A stretch of DNA of 64,000 bases from Anaerolineales bacterium (GCA_020634875.1 JACKAX010000014.1:13794-77793), one strand, 5' to 3'. Shown: positions 36,077 through 44,269, counted from the stretch's first letter. The notes: generated by a model not told the origin, from the sequence alone. A program made the numbers and translations.

Positions 36077-37363
36077 TTACAACCACCCTCTCAACTCCAT
36101 CGCATCTACCACACTACGGATTGCCACCATGTACGCGGCATCGCGGGTGTAGACATGCTCTTCTTGGGACATCTTTAACACTTTGGAGAACGCCCGCGTC
36201 ATGCTTGAATCCAGGCGGTCGAGCACTTCCTGGTGGCTCCAGTAATAGTTCATCTGGTTCTGCACGCCCTCAAAATAGGAGACTGTCACCCCGCCCGCGT
36301 TACACAAAAAGTCGGGAATCACAAACACATTGTTCGCTTTGAACACGGCATCCGCTTCGGGGGTGGTGGGACCATTCGCGCCTTCCGCCACGATCTTCAC
36401 GCGGTCGCTGATCAACTTCACACTCTCGGCATTCACTTGCCCTTCCAATGCAGAGGGGATCAACACATCCACATCTTTGGTAATCCATGCGCCTTCGTCT
36501 TCGACCTTGTAGCCCGCGGCAATTGCCTTACTCTTATCAATCGAACCATACGCATCGGTCATTTCCTGCAACTCACGCGCATTGACGCCTGATTCACGAG
36601 AATATGTCACGCCGCGCCGTTCTTCTCGATCCCAGCACGAGACACAGACCACTTTGCCACCCAACTGCTCCATAAATCCAATCGCCGCGTACTGTGCCAC
36701 GTTCCCAAAACCCTGTACTGCAGCGACACTTTTCGTCGGGTCCATCTTCAAATACTTCATCGCCTCACGGATGGTGTACACCACGCCGTAACCCGTTGCT
36801 TCTGTGCGTCCGAGCGAGCCGCCCCCACCCACGGGCTTGCCGGTAATCACGCCAGGGGTATATTCACCTTTGATCCGGGAATACTCATCCATCATCCAGC
36901 CCATCATGCGCGGGGACGTCCCCACGTCGGGAGCCGGGACATCTTGCAGGGGACCAATATTCCGCCAAATCTGGCGAATAAAGCCTCGGCTCAGTTCTTC
37001 CTGTTCGGTCAACGAAAAATTCGAGGTTTGGACGGGTACGCCACCTTTCCCACCACCCAACGGAATATCCGCCACCGCGCACTTCCATGTCATCCACATC
37101 GCCAACGCCCGCACCGTATCGAGTGTCTCAGAAGGGTGAAAACGAATCCCCCCTTTGCTGGGGCCACGCGCGTCATTGTGTTGTACGCGGTAGCCCGTAA
37201 AAACGCGCATGGAACCATCGTCCATCCGCACGGGAATTTGAAACTTAAATTCCCGCATGGGCCAACGCAAAACCTCGGCCACATACGGGTCGAGGTTTAA
37301 TTGGGTTGCAACTCCATCAAATTGCCGTTGGGCAATCTCAAATGCGTTTACTAATTCGGTCAT
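36077..37363 (-). CDS. gdhA: Glu/Leu/Phe/Val dehydrogenase (glutamate dehydrogenase)
   Basis: The enzyme (428 residues) interconverts glutamate with 2-oxoglutarate and ammonia using NAD(P). The substrate domain shows GYRVQHNDARGPSKGGIRFH, and PLGGGKGGVPV with the catalytic Lys; PAPDVGTSPRMMGWM and GSLGRTEATGYG follow, and the Rossmann domain has VAAVQGFGNVAQYAA. The ATG at 37363 follows CAGGAGATATAACC; the earlier ATG at 37426 has no such site. The coenzyme preference is not evident. A 56-bp inverted-repeat element stands 64 bp upstream of the start. Confidence 0.95.
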   Translation of the reverse strand: MTELVNAFEIAQRQFDGVATQLNLDPYVAEVLRWPMREFKFQIPVRMDDGSMRVFTGYRVQHNDARGPSKGGIRFHPSETLDTVRALAMWMTWKCAVADIPLGGGKGGVPVQTSNFSLTEQEELSRGFIRQIWRNIGPLQDVPAPDVGTSPRMMGWMMDEYSRIKGEYTPGVITGKPVGGGGSLGRTEATGYGVVYTIREAMKYLKMDPTKSVAAVQGFGNVAQYAAIGFMEQLGGKVVCVSCWDREERRGVTYSRESGVNARELQEMTDAYGSIDKSKAIAAGYKVEDEGAWITKDVDVLIPSALEGQVNAESVKLISDRVKIVAEGANGPTTPEADAVFKANNVFVIPDFLCNAGGVTVSYFEGVQNQMNYYWSHQEVLDRLDSSMTRAFSKVLKMSQEEHVYTRDAAYMVAIRSVVDAMELRGWL

Positions 37364-37427
37364 GGTTATATCTCCTGAAAAGATTAAGGTGAAATACCTT
37401 TTTAGTTGTGTAACGCTCAAGCGCACA

Positions 37428-37483
37428 AACGGCGTTCTTTACAAAAGTTCCTTGGGGAAAGGGGACAATTAAAGAACGCCGTT
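37428..37483 (-). repeat. Inverted-repeat element (AACGGCGTTC type) upstream of gdhA
   Basis: Perfect 14-bp arms AACGGCGTTCTTTA (37428-37441) and TAAAGAACGCCGTT (37470-37483) enclose 28 bp with a smaller TTCC/GGAA repeat. The same arm type occurs at 41402-41458. Confidence 0.8.
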
Positions 37484-37592
37484 GATCATGTGACTTCCTG
37501 TGAGTTACCGTTTGTACTGAAGCGGTTTGATTCTAACTGATATTAATCAAACGGGGGAGGACAAATCTCACCTGGAAAAACAGACAGATGAC

Positions 37593-38510
37593 CTAAACCC
37601 CAAGAATTTCGATCCTTCCCCCCACAAATTGCACATCCCACCTTTTTTCCCCCCTTTCCGCGGTCCCCGTTCCCGATCCCTCATCCCACCCCACCGCCCG
37701 CCATACCCGCAGACGCCTCGCAGCAACCGCCGCGTCCCCCCCTGCATCCACCACTTCCAACGGACCCCAGGCCTCCGCCGCCCGCAAAAAGTTAAACGCC
37801 CGCCGCGCCTCCCACGTTGTCGGGATAGCCAAAGCGTCCGCCGTGGGCCGGGAATGGGCACTGGCCCCCCGCGCGGGTTGGGGTACACGCGGAAGTTGAT
37901 CGGGGGCGGAAAGCGCGCGGCATAGCAGTGTTCCGCCTGCATGGGCCATCAACTTCTCCGCCTGGGCGAGAGAAATTCCGTCGGGGAACAGCACTTCGGC
38001 CTGGGCCAGGAGGTCGCCCGTATCCGCGCCTTCATCCATCCAATGCAAGGTAACGCCTGTGTGCGTTTCGCCGAAGTAAAACTGCCAAAACAACGGCTCC
38101 GGCCCACGATAAGCTGGGAGAAGCGACGGATGCAGATTCAAACAACCCACACGGGGCAAGGCAAGCATCTCCGCCGGGAGGAGGCGCGGGAAACAAGCGG
38201 TAACGAGAAAATCGGGCTGGTACGCGCGGAGGGCGGCGAGGGCATCCGTGTGGCGGAGGTTCCCAAGGGTGAGGAGGGGGATGTTATGTTGGGCAGCGGT
38301 TTGTGATAAAGAATCCTGGGATGTCGTTACAACGGAGAGTAGTTGGTTGGTTTGTCGGTTGGCTAGCGGAGGGAGTGAGGCGAGCGGGGCGGCGCGGGCA
38401 GGGTTGGGGAGGAGGAGGGCGGCGGGGAGGTGTCCAGCATCGAGTAGGGTTTGGAGCACGGGACGGGAGAAGGGGCTGTCGAGGGCGAGGAGGATGAAAG
38501 TGGCGGACAT
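37593..38510 (-). CDS. Formyltransferase-family protein (methionyl-tRNA formyltransferase-like)
   Basis: The 305-residue protein has the formyltransferase catalytic core: LVTACFPRLLPAEMLALPRVG, then NLHPSLLPAYRGPEPLFWQ with the catalytic Asn and His, and THTGVTLHWMDEGADTGDLL with the catalytic Asp. The N terminus SATFILLALDSPFSRPVLQTLL is a Rossmann start in which the usual substrate loop is less conserved. The C-terminal part is shorter and unlike the OB-fold domain of Fmt, so another acceptor such as an amino sugar or small amine is possible. The ATG at 38510 was chosen over a GTG at 38528; neither has a clear ribosome-binding site. The region is very GC-rich. Confidence 0.72.
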   Translation of the reverse strand: MSATFILLALDSPFSRPVLQTLLDAGHLPAALLLPNPARAAPLASLPPLANRQTNQLLSVVTTSQDSLSQTAAQHNIPLLTLGNLRHTDALAALRAYQPDFLVTACFPRLLPAEMLALPRVGCLNLHPSLLPAYRGPEPLFWQFYFGETHTGVTLHWMDEGADTGDLLAQAEVLFPDGISLAQAEKLMAHAGGTLLCRALSAPDQLPRVPQPARGASAHSRPTADALAIPTTWEARRAFNFLRAAEAWGPLEVVDAGGDAAVAARRLRVWRAVGWDEGSGTGTAERGEKRWDVQFVGGRIEILGV

Positions 38511-38570
38511 CTGTGAATACAGTATCACAAGGCGGCAAAAAAGGGAACCGGATGAAATTTGTTATTATTA

Positions 38571-39282
38571 ATGCATAAAAACTCCCTTCCCAGGTATAGA
38601 CCCCTATCTCGAACACCCTTCTCTTTGGCCGGATATTCATAACCGTTTGATTACTGCTATCGCAGATACACTTTCGCCGCTAATCGCCCCCACCTATTAC
38701 GTCGGTGTGGAAAGCCGCGCGTATGTGATCAAGCCGGAAGGAGACTTTTTCCTGGGTCACCCCGACCTTTCGATTGCGGCAACGACTACGCACCAACCCG
38801 TTTTGGCTCCGGTGCTGGAAGTTGGCGATGTCACCGTCTTAGAAGTCGAGTTTCCAACGGACGAAGAAATCAGCCACTATTATCTGGAAATTCGCGAGGT
38901 GCAAACGCACGAACTCATCACGGCGATTGAATTGCTCTCCCCCGTCAACAAGGTGGATCCACGCGGACGAGAGGAATATCTTCTCATGCGCGCCGAAGCC
39001 TTAAGTTCGCTCACAAATTATATCGAGCTTGATTTATTGCGCGCCGGGAAACCAATGCCCGTCAGCAAAACGGTTGCCAGCGATTATCGGATTTTAGTCA
39101 GTCGTGGATGACAGCGCGGGCGAGGCCAGCTTTTCGCCTTTGGTGTGCGGGACCCCATCCCCGATTTTCCCCTCCCCCTCCAACGGGATGAACCCGAACC
39201 CCTAATCCCCCTCAATCGAGTGTTGCATAAACTCTACGCCCGTGCCGCCATTGCCCGAGGCACATTAGGAATGGGCGCATAG
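38571..39282 (+). pseudogene. Broken DUF4058 gene
   Basis: Three stretches line up with one DUF4058 protein. The ATG at 38571 is followed by MHK, but one extra A in the run at 38577-38581 shifts the frame away from TPFPGIDPYLEHPSLWPDIH, which continues in the frame of the middle part (ITAIADTLSPLIAPTYYVG to YRILVSRG). A TGA at 39109-39111 then interrupts, and the same frame resumes as QRGRGQLFAFGVRDPIPDFP, NRVLHKLYARAAI and ends at TAG 39282. Related proteins commonly have Trp at the TGA position (SRGWQR), so this is TGG to TGA. With two lesions the gene is very likely dead. The function of the family is unknown. Confidence 0.85.
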
Positions 39283-39588
39283 TCTACGTGCCTCATAACC
39301 TCTCCCTTTCATCACAAACCATTTCATATCCACAAAAATCCAAGGCAAGATTGCCTCTTGCCCTCCGGGTGTGCGCTGTTGACCAGCAAATTTGCCGACC
39401 TGTAATAGGCTCATTTGCGGACTCGCAGTGGTAAGATTGGCTATTGGGTAAGTCTAAACTTCGGAAGTCTTCTGGATGCTTTTTTAGTAAGCATTTGTAT
39501 CGCTAGCAGTACTCCAGAAAATTTGGAAGCTGTTCGGAGACTTCCGAAGTTTGGTTTGAATCCCCTATACCAACTTGAGGAGATTTTT
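39283..39588 (+). other. 306-bp gene-free spacer
   Basis: No coding potential is seen here. The first half is ordinary sequence after the broken DUF4058 gene. The second half holds the 97-bp inverted-repeat element 39456-39552 and, at 39577-39582, the GAGGAG ribosome-binding site of the epimerase gene. Confidence 0.7.
39456..39552. repeat. 97-bp nested inverted-repeat element with AAACTTCGGAAGTCT arms
   Basis: Perfect 15-bp arms AAACTTCGGAAGTCT (39456-39470) and AGACTTCCGAAGTTT (39538-39552) flank 67 bp that contain a second pair, TCTGGA/TCCAGA. Exactly the same arms flank a different interior at 58844-58938. The element ends 36 bp before the epimerase start. Confidence 0.9.
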
Positions 39589-40530
39589 ATGAAAGTGTTA
39601 GTTACCGGAGGGGCCGGGTTCATCGGCTCCAACGTTGTAGATTTATTGGTGGGAAATGGTTATGAAGTCGTCGTGGTGGACAATTTATCGTCCGGGCGGC
39701 GAACCAATTTAAATCCGAAGGCGAAGTTTTACCAACTCGATATTCGTGATCCGGGGTTGAATGATATTTTTCAAGCCGAGCGTCCCGATTTTGTGAGCCA
39801 TCACGCCGCGCAGGTGGATGTGCGGAAGTCTGTGGCCGATCCGATGTACGATGCCAGTATCAATGTGTTGGGTACGTTGAACGTGTTGGAGGCAGCGCGG
39901 AAGGTGCCTGTGAAGCGGTTTGTGTACATTTCAACGGGGGGGGCGGTGTACGGTGAGCCAGAATATTTGCCCTGCGACGAAAACCACCCAATTAACCCGA
40001 TTTGCCAGTACGGGGCGAGCAAACATCTCGGCGAGCATTATTTGTACATGTATCAGGTGATGTATGGGATGAATTACACCGTTTTGCGCTACCCGAACGT
40101 GTACGGTCCCCGGCAGGACCCCCATGGCGAGGCGGGTGTGGTCGCAATCTTCACCGGACGGATGGTGGAAGACGAACCGGTCACGATCAACGGCGACGGC
40201 GAACAGAGCCGCGATTTCCTGTACGTGGGGGACTGCGCCCGCGCGAATCTCCTCGCCCTACGCGTGGACCATGCGAACGGAATTTACAACCTCGCCACCA
40301 GTCAGGCAACCTCCATCAACGAACTGTACCAAACACTGAAAAAGATCACAGATTACAAGTTGGAAGCCAACTACGGCCCCGCCAAACTCGGTGAGACCCG
40401 ACACATTTATCTGACCGCCGACAAGGCCGGGCAATATCTTGGATGGGAACAAACGGTGAGTTTGGAAGATGGGTTACGGCAAACAGTGGAGCATTATAAA
40501 AAGAACGAGCGAACAAACAACGCCGGATAA
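39589..40530 (+). CDS. NAD-dependent sugar-nucleotide epimerase/dehydratase (UDP-glucose 4-epimerase-like)
   Basis: The 313-residue extended SDR protein has the NAD-binding motif VTGGAGFIGSNVVDLL, the DNLSSGRRTN segment, HHAAQVDVRKSV, and the catalytic YGASKHLGEHY (Tyr-x3-Lys). YPNVYGPRQDPHGEAGVVAI, VTINGDGEQSRDFLYV and GETRHIYLTADKA are typical of GalE-like enzymes. It probably makes UDP-galactose or a related sugar nucleotide for surface glycans. The ATG at 39589 was chosen because GAGGAG precedes it; the open frame extends upstream through a repeat element but that part is not conserved. A strong terminator follows. Confidence 0.9.
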   Translation: MKVLVTGGAGFIGSNVVDLLVGNGYEVVVVDNLSSGRRTNLNPKAKFYQLDIRDPGLNDIFQAERPDFVSHHAAQVDVRKSVADPMYDASINVLGTLNVLEAARKVPVKRFVYISTGGAVYGEPEYLPCDENHPINPICQYGASKHLGEHYLYMYQVMYGMNYTVLRYPNVYGPRQDPHGEAGVVAIFTGRMVEDEPVTINGDGEQSRDFLYVGDCARANLLALRVDHANGIYNLATSQATSINELYQTLKKITDYKLEANYGPAKLGETRHIYLTADKAGQYLGWEQTVSLEDGLRQTVEHYKKNERTNNAG

Positions 40531-40550
40531 AAATCTTTGCGCCTTTGAGT

Positions 40551-40589
40551 AAAAAAGAGAGCGCCTATCTCATAGGCGCTCTCTTTTTT
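40551..40589. terminator. Bidirectional terminator
   Basis: GAGAGCGCCTAT and its complement ATAGGCGCTCTC with flanking A and T runs lie between convergent genes. Confidence 0.93.
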
Positions 40590-40598
40590 GTTCGTTGC

Positions 40599-41321
40599 TC
40601 ATGCCGCTTCGATTTCGATCTCAGGCTCAGATTTTTGTTCCGGCCAAATGCTAATCGCAATGTAATACAAAATATAAATAAACGTTGCCCACATGATTTG
40701 CGGCGGGGTGTTGGGAAACTGCATCAGCCCCCAAAAACCGATAATGCCCCAAATATAAGTAAGGGCGAGGGTGAGGCGCTGCAATTTCTCGGTACGAGTG
40801 GGGTACACGTATTTGATCGGAATAAACACCAAAATTCCCAGGAAAATAAATGCCCCCAGGTTAAACCAGGGATTCAAGTTGAGGACAAGCATGTACAGTA
40901 CGGTGACATTCCAATAGGATGGAAAACCAAGGAAAAAGTGATCTTCGGTTTTTGCGTCTACCTGACTAAACTGGTAGGCGGAGGTCAGCATGATCATCGC
41001 TGCGACAGGGATAGCGAATTGGGGAGGCACCAGTTTCGCTTCGATCAGGAACACGGCGGGAACAACCACATAATTGAGGTAATCAATCAAGTTGTCCATC
41101 AGGGCGCCATCCACTTGCGGAACAAAATCTTTGACCCGAGCCCGGCGGGCAAACCAACCGTCCACTCCATCTACGATGATCGCCAGGGTAATCCAGATAA
41201 AGGATAACTGCCACTGGTGTTGTTGAATTGCCAGCAAGGACAATAGCCCCCAAACCGCTCCGGTTGCCGTGAAGGTGTGAACACCCCAGGCCGCTACAAC
41301 CTGCCGCAAATGTTTGTTCAT
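40599..41321 (-). CDS. CDP-alcohol phosphatidyltransferase, phosphatidylcholine synthase-like
   Basis: The 240-residue membrane protein carries the CDP-alcohol motif in the form DGVDGWFARRARVKDF...DGALMDNLIDY (Asp residues at the conserved positions, about 48-80). The N-terminal AWGVHTFTATGAVWGLLSLL and spacing resemble bacterial phosphatidylcholine synthase (Pcs), which condenses CDP-diacylglycerol with choline. About seven membrane segments follow. The exact alcohol used is an inference from this resemblance. The C terminus (EQKSEPEIEIEAA) is acidic. The upstream spacer carries an AACGGCGTTC-type inverted repeat and a terminator of hmgA. Confidence 0.82.
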   Translation of the reverse strand: MNKHLRQVVAAWGVHTFTATGAVWGLLSLLAIQQHQWQLSFIWITLAIIVDGVDGWFARRARVKDFVPQVDGALMDNLIDYLNYVVVPAVFLIEAKLVPPQFAIPVAAMIMLTSAYQFSQVDAKTEDHFFLGFPSYWNVTVLYMLVLNLNPWFNLGAFIFLGILVFIPIKYVYPTRTEKLQRLTLALTYIWGIIGFWGLMQFPNTPPQIMWATFIYILYYIAISIWPEQKSEPEIEIEAA

Positions 41322-41401
41322 GCACTTACCTCGAGAAAAATAAATTTGGTTCCGTTTCTGGCGGGAATTCTACTTATCCTATTTGTCATTTTCCGTAAAG
41401 A

Positions 41402-41458
41402 AAAACGGCGTTCCTTAGCAGGTCACTATCAGACGGATCTTTAAAGGAACACCGTTTT
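41402..41458 (-). repeat. Inverted-repeat element (AACGGCGTTC type)
   Basis: Arms AAAACGGCGTTCCTT (41402-41416) and AAGGAACACCGTTTT (41444-41458) match with one mismatch and enclose 27 bp. It is nearly the same length as the element at 37428-37483 and shares its arm core, but the interior differs. Confidence 0.8.
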
Positions 41459-41505
41459 CACATCTTCAAACGTAACGACTAAGCAGGGTAGAGATTGGCC
41501 CGGAC

Positions 41506-41544
41506 AAAGGGTGAAAGGGAGATGTACATCCCCTTTCACCCTTT
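41506..41544 (-). terminator. Likely hmgA terminator
   Basis: AAAGGGTGAAAGGG (41506-41519) and CCCTTTCACCCTTT (41531-41544) form a perfect 14-bp stem; the T tract on the minus strand is short. Confidence 0.6.
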
Positions 41545-41685
41545 ATTCGGGAAGTTTCCTATCTAAGCCTGAGCAGTTACCTTCAAACAATGAATTTGTG
41601 GTCGGCGATTTGAGGCGGCTAGAATATCAAGTTAATGGATTTTGATCAAGGTTTGGAAAACAATGAGTTCGCCGGAACACTCGTT

Positions 41686-42861
41686 TTAGGGATTCCCTTC
41701 CGGGCCACCTGCCAGCCAGGAATTTTGATATTCAGCCTTTTCCAATTCAAGCGCATAGTTCGTCACTTGGAGAGGATAGAACGTATCTACCATGACGGCG
41801 AGTTCTTCGGTCGAAGCTTTGCCGATGGAGCCTTCGGTTGCACCGGGTTGAGGGCCGTGCGGCAAACCGTAGGGGTGTAGGGTGATGTCGTACTTGTCAA
41901 TCCCTTTGCGGGACATGAAATTGCCGTCACAGTAATAGATCATCTCGTCAGAATTGACATTCGAGTGACTGTATGGGGCAGGGATACCTTCAGGGTGATA
42001 ATCGAACAGGCGGGGGACAAACGAACACACGACGAAGTTCCACCCCTCAAAGGTTTGGTGAATCGGCGGGGGCATGTGAAGCCGTCCGGTGATCGGCTCG
42101 AAGTCGTGGATACTAAAAATCCAGGGATACAAATATCCATCCCACCCCACAACATCCAACGGGTGATGATCGAGTACGTGCCGGGTGAGCCGGTCACGGA
42201 CTTTGATCCTGGTTTCAAATTCGCCCGTTTCCGTGTGGAATTCCAGTTCGTCGGGGGCACGAATATCGCGCTCGCAGTAGGGAGCATGTTCAAGCAGTTG
42301 TCCAACGTTGTTCAGGTATCGCTTGGGAGGGTGAATCTCGGTGGGGGATTCGATGGTGAAGAAGCGTGCCTCGAACGAATCCAGGTCCATTTTCCAGGTG
42401 GTACCATAGGGGATAACGATGTAATCGCCGGGTTGGAAAGCCATACGCCCAAATTGGGAATGGAGCACACCACCTCCCTCGTGAACAAACCACACTTCGT
42501 ACGCCTGCGCGTTGCGATAGTAGTAATCCATGCTTTGGGTCGGACGGCTAACCGAGAGAATCACATCTTTGTTCCCCATCAACGCACGTCGCGCGGAGAT
42601 CGGATCACCCCCCTGGAGCACTTCACCTGTCGTGAAGGCGCGGTGACGGATCGGGCCAAAGTCAGCGTACTCCGGGCTTGCGGGGCCAAGGTCTTCGACT
42701 TTGAGCACGCGCGGGGGGAGAAAATGGTGGTAAAGAATGGACTGGATGCCGGAAAAACCTTCCAGGCCCATCACTTCTTCGCGGTATAAGTTGCCATCCG
42801 GTTTACGGAACTGGGTGTGGCGTTTGTGGGGGATTTGACCGAGTTTATGATAGAAGGGCAT
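41686..42861 (-). CDS. hmgA: Homogentisate 1,2-dioxygenase
   Basis: The iron enzyme (391 residues) opens the ring of homogentisate to give maleylacetoacetate. Conserved stretches include MPFYHKLGQIPHKRHTQFRK at the start, NAQAYEVWFVHEGGGVLHSQ, GDYIVIPYGTTWKMD, and the active-site region PPIHQTFEGWNFVVCSFVPR, PAPYSHSNVNSDEMIYYCDG and LHPYGLPHGPQPGATE with the metal-binding His and Glu residues. The ATG at 42861 follows AAGGAG. The gene is in the same direction as, and after, hppD, which makes its substrate. The 221-bp space between them is one nested inverted-repeat element. The next enzymes (maleylacetoacetate isomerase, fumarylacetoacetase) are not in the window. Confidence 0.95.
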   Translation of the reverse strand: MPFYHKLGQIPHKRHTQFRKPDGNLYREEVMGLEGFSGIQSILYHHFLPPRVLKVEDLGPASPEYADFGPIRHRAFTTGEVLQGGDPISARRALMGNKDVILSVSRPTQSMDYYYRNAQAYEVWFVHEGGGVLHSQFGRMAFQPGDYIVIPYGTTWKMDLDSFEARFFTIESPTEIHPPKRYLNNVGQLLEHAPYCERDIRAPDELEFHTETGEFETRIKVRDRLTRHVLDHHPLDVVGWDGYLYPWIFSIHDFEPITGRLHMPPPIHQTFEGWNFVVCSFVPRLFDYHPEGIPAPYSHSNVNSDEMIYYCDGNFMSRKGIDKYDITLHPYGLPHGPQPGATEGSIGKASTEELAVMVDTFYPLQVTNYALELEKAEYQNSWLAGGPEGNP

Positions 42862-42874
42862 AAGGGGACTCCTT

Positions 42875-43095
42875 GCCACGAATTTCACGAATTGATCGAA
42901 TTTATGACCCCATTTTGTGGAATAACAGATTGGTCAGTACGCTCTAAACACTTATGGTCATTCCGAGGAGGCTTTGCGACGAGGAATCCCTGTTACGCAA
43001 GACTTGGAATCAAACGTAACAGGGATTCCTCGCAAAGCCTCGGAATGACATATCCGTTCAAAGATTCTGTTCGTAGAATTCGTAAAATTCGTGGC
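42875..43095. repeat. 221-bp nested palindromic element between hppD and hmgA
   Basis: Outer imperfect arms begin with GCCACGAATTTCACGAATT (42875-) and end with AATTCGTAAAATTCGTGGC (-43095). Inside is a 93-bp hairpin (42957-42997 against 43015-43049) whose arms carry ATTCCGAGG...GAGGAATCCCTGTTACG; the left arm has two extra 3-nt insertions. The element occupies almost the whole spacer. Confidence 0.85.
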
Positions 43096-43104
43096 GAAAA
43101 AATG

Positions 43105-44238
43105 CTAAAGATTGCCGCGTTTTTCCTGCTCTAACTCGAGCGACTCAAACAACGCTTTGAAATTGCCTTTGCCAAAACCCCGACTTCCACGGCGTTGGAT
43201 GATTTCGACAAACATCGTCGGGCGATCCTGAATGGGGCGGGTGAAAACCTGGAGCAGATAACCTTCATCATCTTTGTCCACGAGGATGCCGAGGTCGCGG
43301 ATGGTTTCGAGCGGTTCTTTGATTTCGCCGACACGTTCGGGGAGCATGTCGTAGTAGGCGTCGGGCACACGGAGGAATTCGATTCCGTTCGCGCGGAGTT
43401 GGGTCATCGTTTCAAGGATGTCCCCGGTTTGGAGGGCGACGTGCTGCGCACCGGGAGTGTAGTAATAATCGAGATATTCTTCGATTTGGGATTTTTTCTT
43501 GCCCTCAGCGGGTTCGTTGATCGGGAATTTCACCCGCCCGTTGCCGTTTTCCATCACTTTGGACATGAGTGCGGAATATTCAGTGGAGATGTCTTTGTCG
43601 TCGAAGTGCATCAACTGGCGAAAGCCCATCACCTCATGGTAGAAGTTCACCCAGTGATTCATCTTGCCCAGTTGGACATTGCCGACAATGTGATCGAGCA
43701 CGACTAATCCGGCGGATTCGTGAGGCAGATTGAGGGGTTTATAGGTGGGGGCGAAGGGGCCGTTGTAATCGTTGCGGTCTACGAAAACATGCAGGGTCTC
43801 GCCGTAGGTGTAAATGGCGGAAGTGCGATAAATGCCGAATTCATCGGATTCCTCGCGGGGTGCCCACCCGGACTTTGCCCCACGTTTGGTCGTCTCCCGC
43901 CACGCCGATTCCACATCATCCACGCCGAGGGCGATCACTTTCACGCCGTCGCCGTGCAGCATGTGGTGTGCGGCCATCTCGCTCGAGGGGCCGTAGGGCG
44001 CGGACACCACGAACCGGATTTTGCCCGATTCCAGCACGTAGGACGCAAAGTGGCGATTGCCCGTTTCCAGCCCGGAATAGGCAACCGGCTTAAATCCGTA
44101 TGCCTTCCACCAGTAGTACATGGCGTGTTTGGCGTTGCCCACGTAAAAGTGAACGTGATCCCAGGAAGTGATTTTGAGAAAATCAGCCTCTTCGGTGATG
44201 GGGCGTGCGCCGGTTTTGGTTTCTTTTTCTGCAAGCAT
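43105..44238 (-). CDS. hppD: 4-hydroxyphenylpyruvate dioxygenase
   Basis: The enzyme (377 residues) turns 4-hydroxyphenylpyruvate into homogentisate in tyrosine breakdown. It has two VOC-type halves: FLKITSWDHVHFYVGNAKHA at the start, then LVVLDHIVGNVQLGKMNHWV, GAQHVALQTGDI, LQVFTRPIQDRPTMF and FVEIIQRRGSRGFGKGNFKA at the C terminus. The iron ligands should be the His in LDHIV, the His in AQHVAL and the Glu in FVEII. The ATG at 44238 follows CAGGAGGCCCCT. Upstream at 44270-44304 is a long perfect hairpin. Confidence 0.95.
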   Translation of the reverse strand: MLAEKETKTGARPITEEADFLKITSWDHVHFYVGNAKHAMYYWWKAYGFKPVAYSGLETGNRHFASYVLESGKIRFVVSAPYGPSSEMAAHHMLHGDGVKVIALGVDDVESAWRETTKRGAKSGWAPREESDEFGIYRTSAIYTYGETLHVFVDRNDYNGPFAPTYKPLNLPHESAGLVVLDHIVGNVQLGKMNHWVNFYHEVMGFRQLMHFDDKDISTEYSALMSKVMENGNGRVKFPINEPAEGKKKSQIEEYLDYYYTPGAQHVALQTGDILETMTQLRANGIEFLRVPDAYYDMLPERVGEIKEPLETIRDLGILVDKDDEGYLLQVFTRPIQDRPTMFVEIIQRRGSRGFGKGNFKALFESLELEQEKRGNL

Positions 44239-44269
44239 AGGGGCCTCCTGAAAGAAAGTAGACAATAAC

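Larger units (their letters stand above)
41322..41685. other. 364-bp gene-free spacer
   Basis: This spacer between hmgA and the phosphatidyltransferase gene holds an inverted-repeat element (41402-41458) and a hairpin that probably terminates hmgA (41506-41544). I see no gene in it. Confidence 0.7.

Noticed and set aside
38647..39111. A short intact gene of 154 codons starting with TTG.
   Set aside because: It is the middle part of a broken DUF4058 gene; conserved sequence continues in frame on both sides.
39109..39111. TGA read as Trp or selenocysteine in the DUF4058 frame.
   Set aside because: Other genes in the window use TGA as a normal stop, no SECIS-like structure is evident, and a second frameshift lesion is present, so decay is simpler.
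39415..39588. N-terminal extension of the epimerase from 39415.
   Set aside because: It would translate the inverted-repeat element; the conserved protein starts at the ATG after GAGGAG at 39589.
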